64,000 nucleotides of DNA from Dyella_B sp035503745 (GTDB lineage: Bacteria > Pseudomonadota > Gammaproteobacteria > Xanthomonadales > Rhodanobacteraceae), in assembly GCF_035503745.1 (NCBI RefSeq), contig NZ_DATJTC010000010.1, forward strand, positions 1 through 64,000. Reading direction: 5' to 3'. The position numbers and the translations under genes are program-made. The notes beneath the pieces were generated by a model. It was not told the origin of the DNA and did no database searches. It saw nothing but the letters and a program-made list of their open reading frames with translations. Shown here in pieces: positions 45,486 through 53,435 of this stretch; the stretch's first letter is position 1; every line of letters begins with the position of its first letter.

Positions 45486-46499
45486 ATGGGCTCGAACATG
45501 CGCATATGGTTTCCTACGGTGCGTGCCGGTAGCGGTAGCGACGTTTACGTAGAGAGGCTTGTTTCTGGTTTGCGCGAACATGGCATAGATGCCTGTTTGC
45601 AATGGTTTGACCATCGTTTTGAGTTGTATCCGTGGGCGTTGCGACGCATTAATCCACCTGCGGGTACGGATCTTGTCCATGCGAACAGCTGGAACGGATT
45701 TGTATTTCATCATCATGGTTTGCCATTGGTCATCACGGCGTTCCATTGCGTTTACCGCAATGGCTTCCCATCTTGGAAAACAAGGCTTCAGTCGATCTAT
45801 CACAATAACTGGATCGGTCATTTTGAGCGGCTGTCATTCGCCCATGCCGCAGCAGTGGTGGCGATGACGCCATCGGCGGCGGCAGATTTTTCCCACCGAT
45901 TTACCTTGCCTGGGCTTCGGCTGATTCATGGCTGGGTCGATACAGACCTGTTCAAGCCAGGAGAAACGTACCGCGCGCATGACGCTACGACACGCATCCT
46001 TATCGTGGGTAACAGCTCAAAGCGCAAGGGCATGGATCTGCTTCCCCAACTGCGCGCGCAACTGGGCGAGCAGTTTTCGATAACCGTTATAGGCGGGCTG
46101 CGGGCCGAGCAGCGCAAGATGCACTTGGGCGTGACCTTCAAGACCGGCTTGTCGCTAGCACAGCTGGTAGCCGAGTACCATGCGGCGGACATGCTGGTCA
46201 GTTTGAGTCGTTATGAGGGGTTCGGCTATACCGCGCTTGAAGCGATGGCGTGTGCGAAACCCGTGGTGGCGTTCGATGTGACCGGGATTCGCGACATCGT
46301 AATCCCCGGCGTTACTGGTTTTCTCGCGGAACAGGAAGATACTTTGGATATGGTGAGATTGTGCGAGCGCATCGGAAGCAACAGGGAGCTTGGCCTTCAA
46401 TTGGGTCGGGCCGGACGGGAAGCGGCGCTCCAGCGCTTCAATCAGGAATCGGCGCTGCAAAGCTACATCAACATGTATAGCCGGCTTTGCAATTCCTAG
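45486..46499 (+). CDS. GT4 family glycosyltransferase
   Basis: A 337-residue GT-B enzyme with an unusually short N-terminal domain (RIWFPTVRAGSGSDVYVERL, then VHANSWNGFVFHHHGLPLV) and a normal C-terminal GT4 domain (RILIVGNSSKRKGMDLLPQL, and MLVSLSRYEGFGYTALEAMA with the EX7E glutamates, then CAKPVVAFDVTGIRDIV). The start at 45486 lies 5 bases after the previous stop; ATG at 45498 is an alternative. Last gene of the plus-strand glycosyltransferase run; it converges with the flippase gene after 34 bases. Confidence 0.85.
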   Translation: MGSNMRIWFPTVRAGSGSDVYVERLVSGLREHGIDACLQWFDHRFELYPWALRRINPPAGTDLVHANSWNGFVFHHHGLPLVITAFHCVYRNGFPSWKTRLQSIYHNNWIGHFERLSFAHAAAVVAMTPSAAADFSHRFTLPGLRLIHGWVDTDLFKPGETYRAHDATTRILIVGNSSKRKGMDLLPQLRAQLGEQFSITVIGGLRAEQRKMHLGVTFKTGLSLAQLVAEYHAADMLVSLSRYEGFGYTALEAMACAKPVVAFDVTGIRDIVIPGVTGFLAEQEDTLDMVRLCERIGSNRELGLQLGRAGREAALQRFNQESALQSYINMYSRLCNS

Positions 46500-46533
46500 G
46501 AGCAGGGTTTTGATCTCTTTTCCGCATACCGGC

Positions 46534-47778
46534 TTATGGCGAAGCTATAGGATGCTGCCGAACCTTTGCCAGAATGATGCTGCCGAAAATCGCCATGCCC
46601 CACTCGGAGCATGCCAGGGTGAGTGCCATGCCCGCTAAACCATATCGGGGTGCCAACATCGTTGCTGCGATAAACAGTATCGCCAGTCCTGCAAGCTCAA
46701 ATGTGGCCCGAAGCCACGGGTGCTGCAGGGACATGAGTGTAGTTCCCAACGCGATACGCAAGCTCATTCCTGGGGCCGCTACGCATAGCCAGCGAACGGC
46801 ACGCTGCATGCCCGCGAAGTTGGAGCCAAACAACCAGGTAAAGACGGGTGCCGTCAGCCAGAGCGCGGCCCCAAGCAATAGGCCATAGCCGAGTGCTGCC
46901 GCAAGCACCTGTAGCAGAAATCGCTGCGTTTGCCGACCACTTACCTGACTGTCCCGGAACAACCTTGGCATCACCGACAGCATCATCGCGATCACCGGCA
47001 CAGTGAGGGAGCCAACCACGCGGGCCGCGGCGGAATAGACGCTTGCTGTGACGGGAAGCAACAGGCGTGGTGCAAGCGTCTTGTCCAGTTCGGTGGGGCC
47101 GGCAGCCGTTATGTTGAGCACCGCATAACCAGCCGAATGCTTCAGTTCAGACGTGGTCGGCATGCGCCATCTTGAAATCGGCGGCCACGCGTCATGCAGG
47201 CTGAATGTCGCGATGGTCAGTGCCAATATCGCGGTGGCCAGGTAGCCATAGGCGTAAGTTGTTACGGGCGAGTGTGCATGCAAGAGGAGCACGCCGAGTA
47301 CTACCGCCAGGCGCAACACGAGAGGAAGGCTAAGAAGTGCCTGCGAAAGCGGAATGCGGCCATGGCCTTGATGCTCTGCGCTGGGGATGGTCAATAGCGG
47401 AAGGATTAGCAACTCCGCTATGCCGATGGCGCACCTAGCACCGATGTCGAGGTTGTATCTGCCCAGAACAATAGGGCTTATAAGCGTGTATACGGCAAAT
47501 AAAATGCTGCCGCACAGGAGTGTCGTGGTGACGGCGAATGGCAGAATGTCTGAACGCTTGGCGGGATTTTGAGAGATGGTCGCCAGCAGTACGATGTGAG
47601 TGCCAAGTGTCGACAATGTGCCAAGCATCACCGCGAGCGCGGTGATGCCGGCAAAAGGGCCGTAGTCATTAGGGCCAAGCAGTCGGGTAACCAGTAACAG
47701 TATCCCGGCCTGTACGAGGAGGCGTAAGCCCAATACGACGCTGGTGTGGAACGTATTTCGGGCGATGGGGTTTTTCAT
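46534..47778 (-). CDS. Wzx-like lipid-linked oligosaccharide flippase (MOP superfamily)
   Basis: A 414-residue polytopic membrane protein with about twelve hydrophobic spans. The N-terminus RNTFHTSVVLGLRLLVQAGI then LLVTRLLGPNDYGPFAGITA is the standard start of polysaccharide flippases (GPxxYG motif). Further matches are YAVLNITAAGPTELDKTLAP and YSAAARVVGSLTVPVIAMML. It would carry the lipid-linked glycan made by the four glycosyltransferases to the periplasm. It is in the same direction as the two TMTC-like genes upstream (66-base gap), so it is probably co-transcribed with them. Confidence 0.85.
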   Translation of the reverse strand: MKNPIARNTFHTSVVLGLRLLVQAGILLLVTRLLGPNDYGPFAGITALAVMLGTLSTLGTHIVLLATISQNPAKRSDILPFAVTTTLLCGSILFAVYTLISPIVLGRYNLDIGARCAIGIAELLILPLLTIPSAEHQGHGRIPLSQALLSLPLVLRLAVVLGVLLLHAHSPVTTYAYGYLATAILALTIATFSLHDAWPPISRWRMPTTSELKHSAGYAVLNITAAGPTELDKTLAPRLLLPVTASVYSAAARVVGSLTVPVIAMMLSVMPRLFRDSQVSGRQTQRFLLQVLAAALGYGLLLGAALWLTAPVFTWLFGSNFAGMQRAVRWLCVAAPGMSLRIALGTTLMSLQHPWLRATFELAGLAILFIAATMLAPRYGLAGMALTLACSEWGMAIFGSIILAKVRQHPIASP

Positions 47779-47844
47779 TCTGGAATCAACGCCATACAGT
47801 GGGCGCTAGTACTCCGTGCGTGAAATGCGACGTGAGCTCCCATT

Positions 47845-49887
47845 TCATTCGGAAGCATGTTTCAGCTCACTGATCTCGGAGGTCAAGCTACCCCCGATAT
47901 TTAGTTTTTCGAGAGCGCCGATGGCCTGGTCCACCTGTACCCTTTGGCCCAGCGCGATATACATGCGCGCCTCGGTGATGCGATAGGCGGCGGTGGTGGG
48001 TGAGGCTGCAACGGCCGATTCGATCATACGTAGGCCGAGGGTGTGATCTCCAAGCACGTTCCAAGCATAGTCGCTATACATCGCGAGCAGGCGCGCGCTC
48101 GGATTGGGATGAGAAAGCGCTGCGAGATAGGCCATTGTCATTGGTTGCTTAGGCAGATCGCATTCATGGCGCGTTGCGCATTGCGTCAGAGCTCCCAGCG
48201 AACTTTCGTCCTGCACGCCTGGTTTGTGTGACTTCAGTTTGACAATCATGCTGTTCCACCATTGGGCTTTCAGTGGCCTATGCATGCGCGCATTCAGAAA
48301 GATAAGCGCTTGTTCGGGCAGGATCGATGAGCCGGGAAGTGCGGCGGCACGCTCAAGCGGAGCGTAAGCCAGTTGTACGAAGGGAGATAGCGGATCGTAT
48401 TGCGAATAAATGATGTAAGTGCGCCCCAATTCGTATTGGGCGCGAGGCGATTCATGTGCTCTTGCAGCAAGTGCCTGGGCCAGACGCAGTGGATTGCCCC
48501 ATGCCATGGCGGTGAATAACGTTTCGCCGGACCAGAGCAACAGTAGGCTAGCCAGCAGGGCGCGACGCGGCAACGCAAACGGCGCTGACCCTGAAGAAAG
48601 GGCTGTGAGCCACGGCACTATCGCTAGCATCAAGCCAAAGCTGGCGAAATAGTTACGGTGCTCATAAATTAATTCGAGCGGCAAAATAGTCGCTGTAAGC
48701 AGCTGGCAGCCAAGAAACAGGGCAATGCCTAGCGAGACCAGCGGACGGCGCCTGCGAAGCCAGAGTATCAACGCTATTAGTACAACCAGTCCAACGATGC
48801 TGGTGAAGGTTGTCCAGGGCGTGAACAGTCCCGTCGAGATGTGGAAATCGTCGTGGTAGAAGGAAAGCATCTGCGGCTCAGGCAGCAGCGTCCAGACGAT
48901 GTAGGCGATGACGATACGGGTTTCGCTCAGCAGTCGTGTGCCGAGGGTGAAGTCGCGGGTGGCCCAGTTGGCAGGGGGGAGCACGTGCGGAAGCAACCAT
49001 GCCAGGCCCGCGATCATCGGAAGCACCAGTACCACCGCAAACAGGACGCTTAATCGGTGATCGGTTCCGTGGGTTCGCATCCTGAAATGGAACAGCGACC
49101 ATTCAATCAGGATCGCATACAGAGGGAGCATCACCGCCGTTTCCTTGGCCGTCGCGCCTAGCGCGGTGGGTAGCGTGATGCTGATCGCGCACAGCATGAA
49201 TCCTTTCCAGCCCTCCCTATTTTCTCGTGAAAGTGATTCGGGTGGCTTTCTCGAACCCAAGGCAAGCAGCCCCAGCATGCGATAGCGGCCGGCAACGTAG
49301 CCGATCAACCCTAGAAGTACGAACAGATTCGCCATGCTCTCCATACGCTGCACGACATAGAGCACGGCAGTGAGGTTGATCGGCAATAACATCCACGCTG
49401 CGGCGATCAGTGCGGCCGTAAGGCCGGTTTGTCTTGCGTCTTTATCCGAGGCCGCGTCCTCGCGTTTTCGAAAATCCCCGCTTGTCGATGTACTGTTTCT
49501 TTGCTGCTCGTGCACGGCCCACAACAGACGGCGCGCCAGCAAAAAAACCAGCAGTCCGTTCAGTAAATGGATGACAACATTTGTTAGCTTCATCCAATAC
49601 GGATCGAGGCCGGTCGCAAGATAGTTCACGGCAAAACTCAGCGACGCGAGCGGTCGCTTGAATTCGCTGGCGGGTGAGGAAATCACCGCATTGACCAGTG
49701 ACGGCAGGTCCGCATGGTTGGGCTGCACAGCTTCGTTTTCGACAATATTGGGGTAGTCGTCGAAAAGCCATGTGCCCGACAAGCCTGGCCAATATACGGC
49801 GCAGGTGAATGCGAGTGCGATGCATAGCCCGCACCAACCGATCCACGTGCGCGACAAGGGCGACTTCCTTAGGTTTGCGAATATCAT
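47845..49887 (-). CDS. TMTC/GT-C-like membrane glycosyltransferase with C-terminal TPR-like region (copy 1)
   Basis: A 680-residue protein: about ten hydrophobic spans (residues 15-465) and then a soluble alpha-helical tail with TPR-like repeats (about 480-680). GT-C features are VYWPGLSGTWLFDDYPNIVE (the acidic pair of the first periplasmic loop), FKRPLASLSFAVNYLATG, WMLLPINLTAVLYVVQRMES (equivalent to LHPxxxExVxWxxxRxDxL of TMTC and DUF1736 proteins), and LIYEHRNYFASFGLMLAIVP. In eukaryotes TMTC proteins are O-mannosyltransferases using dolichyl-phosphate mannose. A role as pilin O-glycosyltransferase is inferred from the pilin genes upstream and the DPM1-like GT2 nearby. It overlaps copy 2 by 4 bases. 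Confidence 0.75.
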   Translation of the reverse strand: MIFANLRKSPLSRTWIGWCGLCIALAFTCAVYWPGLSGTWLFDDYPNIVENEAVQPNHADLPSLVNAVISSPASEFKRPLASLSFAVNYLATGLDPYWMKLTNVVIHLLNGLLVFLLARRLLWAVHEQQRNSTSTSGDFRKREDAASDKDARQTGLTAALIAAAWMLLPINLTAVLYVVQRMESMANLFVLLGLIGYVAGRYRMLGLLALGSRKPPESLSRENREGWKGFMLCAISITLPTALGATAKETAVMLPLYAILIEWSLFHFRMRTHGTDHRLSVLFAVVLVLPMIAGLAWLLPHVLPPANWATRDFTLGTRLLSETRIVIAYIVWTLLPEPQMLSFYHDDFHISTGLFTPWTTFTSIVGLVVLIALILWLRRRRPLVSLGIALFLGCQLLTATILPLELIYEHRNYFASFGLMLAIVPWLTALSSGSAPFALPRRALLASLLLLWSGETLFTAMAWGNPLRLAQALAARAHESPRAQYELGRTYIIYSQYDPLSPFVQLAYAPLERAAALPGSSILPEQALIFLNARMHRPLKAQWWNSMIVKLKSHKPGVQDESSLGALTQCATRHECDLPKQPMTMAYLAALSHPNPSARLLAMYSDYAWNVLGDHTLGLRMIESAVAASPTTAAYRITEARMYIALGQRVQVDQAIGALEKLNIGGSLTSEISELKHASE

Positions 49888-51992
49888 TTTTTGCTGGGGG
49901 CCTGCGCGGTGGCGTCGCCGCTTAGTGTAGCGCTCAGATGCGCCAGTTCTTTAGGCCAATACAGCTGCTTTTCCAATACCCACGCATGCAGGCGTGGCAT
50001 GCCGAAAGCTGCGGGTTTGGCCAGATGTTTGACCATTTCGTAATGATCAAGATGTGCGAGTCCTTGTCGCGGGAATCCCATGGAACCCAGCAGTGCTGCT
50101 TGCGCTAGCGCAGTGGAGACGCGCGGCTGTAGATCCAGTGCCTGGTTGAAATCTGCGAGCGCGGCGTTGGGGTCTCCCCGCAACAATGCCAGGTGGCCCT
50201 GCAAGTAAAGGAGATCCTGTGAACGCCCCGTATCTGCTGCCAGATAGGCATTGGATTGCGCAGCATCAAGCAGTTCGGCGACCGTTTGCAAGGTAACCTG
50301 CGGACATGGCGGTCGTGCGACTTGTGCCATCAGCCCATCAAACCAATGGACCAATACGTTGCCCGTATCGCGACTGATGCGTAAGGCGGTACGGGAGGCG
50401 ATGATGGTGCTCGAGTCGACTTGGCCCGTCTGGCACTCCGCGCTGAAAAGGTTCAAGGCCAGCTGTACTTGATCCGGCTCCTTCGTCAGTAGTCGCCGCA
50501 AACGTACGACGGCGAGCTCAGGGTGTCCGGCGATCCTCTCCGCGGCGGCAGCGTTGGCTTGCGCGCGAGGGGAGTCGGGGTTGAGCGCAGCCCACAGCAG
50601 TGCCTGGTCGTGGGTGTCGCCCCACAGCTGGGCGTTCATGTGGGTCATCAGGCCCAAGCCCAGCAGCACGACGATGGCGAGCATCAACTTGGCCTTGTGC
50701 CACTCCTTTCGCGAACGGTTTTCGGGCGTTGAAGTCGACGCGTGCAATGGAGCGGATGGTGCATTGTCTGGGCTCCAGGGGCGGACTTGTACGCTTCTAT
50801 CAGCGCTCAGGGCGACTGGGCCTACGTTGCACAGCCACAACGCCAATGGCCAGAACATCAGCATGGCGGGTAAGTAATTGCGATGTTCGAAATACAGCTC
50901 CAGCGGAACGGTGCTGGACTCGATCGACTGCCCGACGAAATAGAACAACAGCGCCGCCGCCAATGCGGGCCGCCGGTAGCGGCATTTCCAGGCGACGAAG
51001 ATCAATCCAACCACCCCCAGCAGCGCCGGTACTGTCGTCGGTGGCGACCACAGGGAGGTGGACACTTGGATATGGTCGTTGAAGAGTCCTGGCGTGAACG
51101 GTTGGGGAAACCAAAGCAAATCCAGGTAATCCAGCAGGACGCGCGGCTCGGTAAGCATGCGCTGGCCCAGCGTCCATGGGCGCGCCGATGAGATGCCGTG
51201 GACGAGACCGTTCCATCCTTCGTGAAACAAATAGCAAGCCACTGCCAGTGTGGGCACCCATGCCAGCAGAAACATGGTTTTGTTATAGAAGCTGCTTTGC
51301 TTGCGCGTATGCTCGTTCAATGCGGTGCGCAGCAAGACGTATTCGATCACCAGCGCCAATGCCGGAAGCAGGATGCCATTGGCTTTGCTCAGCATGGCGA
51401 GTGCTGTGCAGATGCCCAATCCAGTTCCGATCCAGACGATACCGGCAACGGTCCGCCCGCATTGCAATTCGGCTCGGCCATGGAGCCATGACAACAGGCC
51501 GAGCAGCGTAAAGGTTGCGGGCAGCATGGCTTCGCGCTGCACGATGTACAGAGTGGTGGAGACGAACAACGGATGCATCAGCCAAAAGCCAGCGCCAAAC
51601 AGCGCGGCCATGTCCGTGCGGCGCCGATCGACGTCCGGAAAAAGCAGGCGGCCAAGTTTCTGTAGCAACCAGAACAGCAGCGCGCCGTTGAGCACGCCCA
51701 GCATCACATTGGTCCGCTTGAATGGAAACGGGTTGGCGGGCCAGCTGTGCGCATCAAGCAGAAAGGTAAGCAGCGTCAATGGACGCCCGGTCGGGTCGGC
51801 CGTTCCGGAGGTGATATAGCGCCAGAACGCGGGCCAGTTATCGATCGGTCCGGTGTCCCCTAGGCTGGGCAAGTTGGCGAAATCGTCGAACAGAAACCCG
51901 CCCCGGAGTCCCGGCCAATAAATGGCAAAAGCCAGCGCAAGCAGTGCTGGCAGCAAGTACAGTGGCCTCAGGGTGTAGCGGTTTTGCATCAC
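49884..51992 (-). CDS. TMTC/GT-C-like membrane glycosyltransferase with C-terminal TPR region (copy 2)
   Basis: A 702-residue paralogue of copy 1. The matching blocks are AIYWPGLRGGFLFDDFANLP (acidic pair), GRPLTLLTFLLDAHSWPANP, WLMHPLFVSTTLYIVQREAM and ELYFEHRNYLPAMLMFWPLA. A Ser/Pro-rich cytoplasmic or periplasmic linker (about 415-440) precedes a last span. The soluble tail (about 475-690) holds clearer TPR units such as DLLYLQGHLALLRGDPNAAL then ADFNQALDLQPRVSTALAQA. It starts 62 bases after the pilA1 stop, beyond a terminator, so pilin read-through or a weak promoter drives it. The function as pilin glycosyltransferase is inference. Confidence 0.75.
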   Translation of the reverse strand: MMQNRYTLRPLYLLPALLALAFAIYWPGLRGGFLFDDFANLPSLGDTGPIDNWPAFWRYITSGTADPTGRPLTLLTFLLDAHSWPANPFPFKRTNVMLGVLNGALLFWLLQKLGRLLFPDVDRRRTDMAALFGAGFWLMHPLFVSTTLYIVQREAMLPATFTLLGLLSWLHGRAELQCGRTVAGIVWIGTGLGICTALAMLSKANGILLPALALVIEYVLLRTALNEHTRKQSSFYNKTMFLLAWVPTLAVACYLFHEGWNGLVHGISSARPWTLGQRMLTEPRVLLDYLDLLWFPQPFTPGLFNDHIQVSTSLWSPPTTVPALLGVVGLIFVAWKCRYRRPALAAALLFYFVGQSIESSTVPLELYFEHRNYLPAMLMFWPLALWLCNVGPVALSADRSVQVRPWSPDNAPSAPLHASTSTPENRSRKEWHKAKLMLAIVVLLGLGLMTHMNAQLWGDTHDQALLWAALNPDSPRAQANAAAAERIAGHPELAVVRLRRLLTKEPDQVQLALNLFSAECQTGQVDSSTIIASRTALRISRDTGNVLVHWFDGLMAQVARPPCPQVTLQTVAELLDAAQSNAYLAADTGRSQDLLYLQGHLALLRGDPNAALADFNQALDLQPRVSTALAQAALLGSMGFPRQGLAHLDHYEMVKHLAKPAAFGMPRLHAWVLEKQLYWPKELAHLSATLSGDATAQAPSKK

Positions 51993-52001
51993 GGCCTTCC
52001 G

Positions 52002-52031
52002 AAAAAAGAAGGGCCGCGCGAGGCGGCCCTT
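52002..52031 (-). terminator. Rho-independent terminator after the first pilin gene
   Basis: On the minus strand AAGGGCCGC pairs with GCGGCCCTT (9-bp stem, 5-base loop), followed by CTTTTTT. It lies 24 bases after the pilin stop and separates abundant pilin transcription from the TMTC-like genes downstream. Confidence 0.85.
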
Positions 52032-52054
52032 CGACTACCCTAGATGGTGGAATA

Positions 52055-52504
52055 TTAACCGCCGGTACGGCAGCTGGTCGGCAGGTATTTACTGGGAACC
52101 GTGGTGGCGGCCACATCACAGGACCATGCAACAGTGCCGCCATTGGTGACCGGCGACAGGGCCAGCACGTCGCCAGAGATCGCGGTATTGACCTGAGCGC
52201 CACCGAAAGTCGCTTCGATGATGCCGGCGCTCGTCGGGGTTACACCCGTCACGTACTTGCCCGTGGTGCTGCCAGCGTTAGCGGGTAGGCCGGCGGACGC
52301 CGCAGTGCCGGGGAAACGGCCCGTGTTCTGATAGAACTCGGCCAGCGCCGTCTCCTGGGAGCTACCCAGCACCATGCCTTCAGAGACCTGGGCGCGGATC
52401 AGATAGTTCTGGTAGGCCGGAATCGCAATAGCAGCGAGAATGGCGATGATCGCGACCACGATCATCAGTTCAATCAGGGTAAAGCCTTTCTGGACGTTCT
52501 TCAT
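52055..52504 (-). CDS. pilA: Type IV pilin, major pilin candidate
   Basis: A 149-residue prepilin with the short leader MKNVQKG cut before Phe and the conserved N-terminal helix FTLIELMIVVAIIAILAAIA with Glu5. A C-terminal disulfide loop is likely between the Cys of AWSCDVA and that of PTSCRTGG. The head is rich in Ser, Thr, Ala and Gly (TTGKYVTGVTPTSAG), offering many O-glycosylation sites. It has a sigma-54 promoter about 120 bases upstream and its own terminator, signs of high regulated expression. The near-identical helix in the next gene shows recent duplication of the N-terminal half. Confidence 0.95.
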   Translation of the reverse strand: MKNVQKGFTLIELMIVVAIIAILAAIAIPAYQNYLIRAQVSEGMVLGSSQETALAEFYQNTGRFPGTAASAGLPANAGSTTGKYVTGVTPTSAGIIEATFGGAQVNTAISGDVLALSPVTNGGTVAWSCDVAATTVPSKYLPTSCRTGG

Positions 52505-52842
52505 GATGGTTCCTCTTGGTTAGCTAACCGTAGTGATGCCCCCTGAGCCCCAGTCCCATATCCCCCTAGGTGGGATCGGACCCTCATCCTTAGCCAGGAA
52601 CGACCAGGAAGCTCGCGGTATCGATGCACCTTGTGTGCCATGTTCGCCCTCGATGCATCGGTTGATGTACCGGGCGATTGCCATTGTGGCTTGGGTCACG
52701 CAACCCGACAAGCAACGTACGTCAAGGTTTTGCAAGGAAATCCGGCCAAAGAGACTGGCCCGAATGAGCCTTGGTCAGAAATTGTCACGGGTTGACACTT
52801 TTTGTCAGTTTTTATCTGTCTGGTTCAGTTTGTGCGCAAGGT
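52505..52842 (-). promoter_or_regulatory. Upstream region of the first pilin gene
   Basis: A 338-bp gene-free stretch between the two pilin genes. It contains a sigma-54 promoter (52625-52640), a leader of about 108 bases before the pilin start, and upstream space for an activator such as PilR. No terminator with a T run was found for the second pilin; TGACA-TGTCA at about 52793-52807 is only a weak hairpin. Confidence 0.55.
52625..52640 (-). promoter_or_regulatory. Sigma-54 promoter of the first pilin gene
   Basis: The minus strand reads TGGCACACAAGGTGCA. The -24 element TGGCAC and the -12 GC are at exactly the required spacing of the consensus TGGCACGNNNNTTGCW. pilA genes are classically RpoN/PilR-dependent, so the match is meaningful. 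Confidence 0.8.
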
Positions 52843-53283
52843 TTAGCGCCTGCAGGTTGACGGCAGGTACACGTTGCTTAGGGTGCTGTTGGTGCAGGTC
52901 CAATTGATGGTATTGGCGGATGTGATGGCTGAAAAGACCAATGTCTGATTGTTGATCGCGACATTTGCTTGCGGTCCGTTGAACGTCACGGTGATTTGGC
53001 CGGCGGGGGCCAAGGTGAGGCTTGATACATATTTGCCGGCGATGGACGTTGCGGAGGCCAATCCTGCCGAAGCGTTATTCGCAGGAAAACGCCCGGTGTT
53101 GGAAAGGAAATCCCACTCGGCTGTTTTAGCGGCGTCGGCGAAGGTGATGCCTTCGGTCACTTGTGCCCGAATGAGGTAATTCTGGTAAGCCGGGATGGCA
53201 ATGGCGGCGAGGATCGCGATGATTGCCACCACGATCATCAGCTCGATCAAGGTAAAGCCGGCGGAACTGCCCTGGCGTGACAT
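52843..53283 (-). CDS. Second type IV pilin
   Basis: A 146-residue prepilin with leader MSRQGSSAG cut before Phe. The helix FTLIELMIVVAIIAILAAIA then IPAYQNYLIRAQVTEG is almost identical to that of the first pilin, while the globular head differs. Two C-terminal Cys (NWTCTNS and PSTCRR) should form the disulfide loop. The head is Ser/Thr/Asn-rich. It has its own sigma-54-like promoter, so the two pilins may be expressed together or alternately. Whether it builds the fibre or is a minor subunit cannot be told from sequence. Confidence 0.93.
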   Translation of the reverse strand: MSRQGSSAGFTLIELMIVVAIIAILAAIAIPAYQNYLIRAQVTEGITFADAAKTAEWDFLSNTGRFPANNASAGLASATSIAGKYVSSLTLAPAGQITVTFNGPQANVAINNQTLVFSAITSANTINWTCTNSTLSNVYLPSTCRR

Positions 53284-53316
53284 GGTTGGATTCCCCCTGA
53301 AGTTAAACTAAAGGCA

Positions 53317-53332
53317 GGCATGTTCCGTACCA
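53317..53332 (-). promoter_or_regulatory. Sigma-54-like promoter of the second pilin gene
   Basis: The minus strand reads TGGTACGGAACATGCC: GG and GC are at the -24/-12 spacing, with TGGTACG close to consensus and ATGC for TTGC. It lies 34 bases before the pilin start, and GGGGGAAT nearer the start serves as ribosome binding site. Confidence 0.65.
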
Positions 53333-53435
53333 GTTCCCAAAGGCGGGCGTGACACGCTTCACGGTTTGCCGTCAAGCTTGATCCGCCCGGGATACGCTCG
53401 TACTGTGACCCTTTGCCAATCGCAAGGGGTCGACC

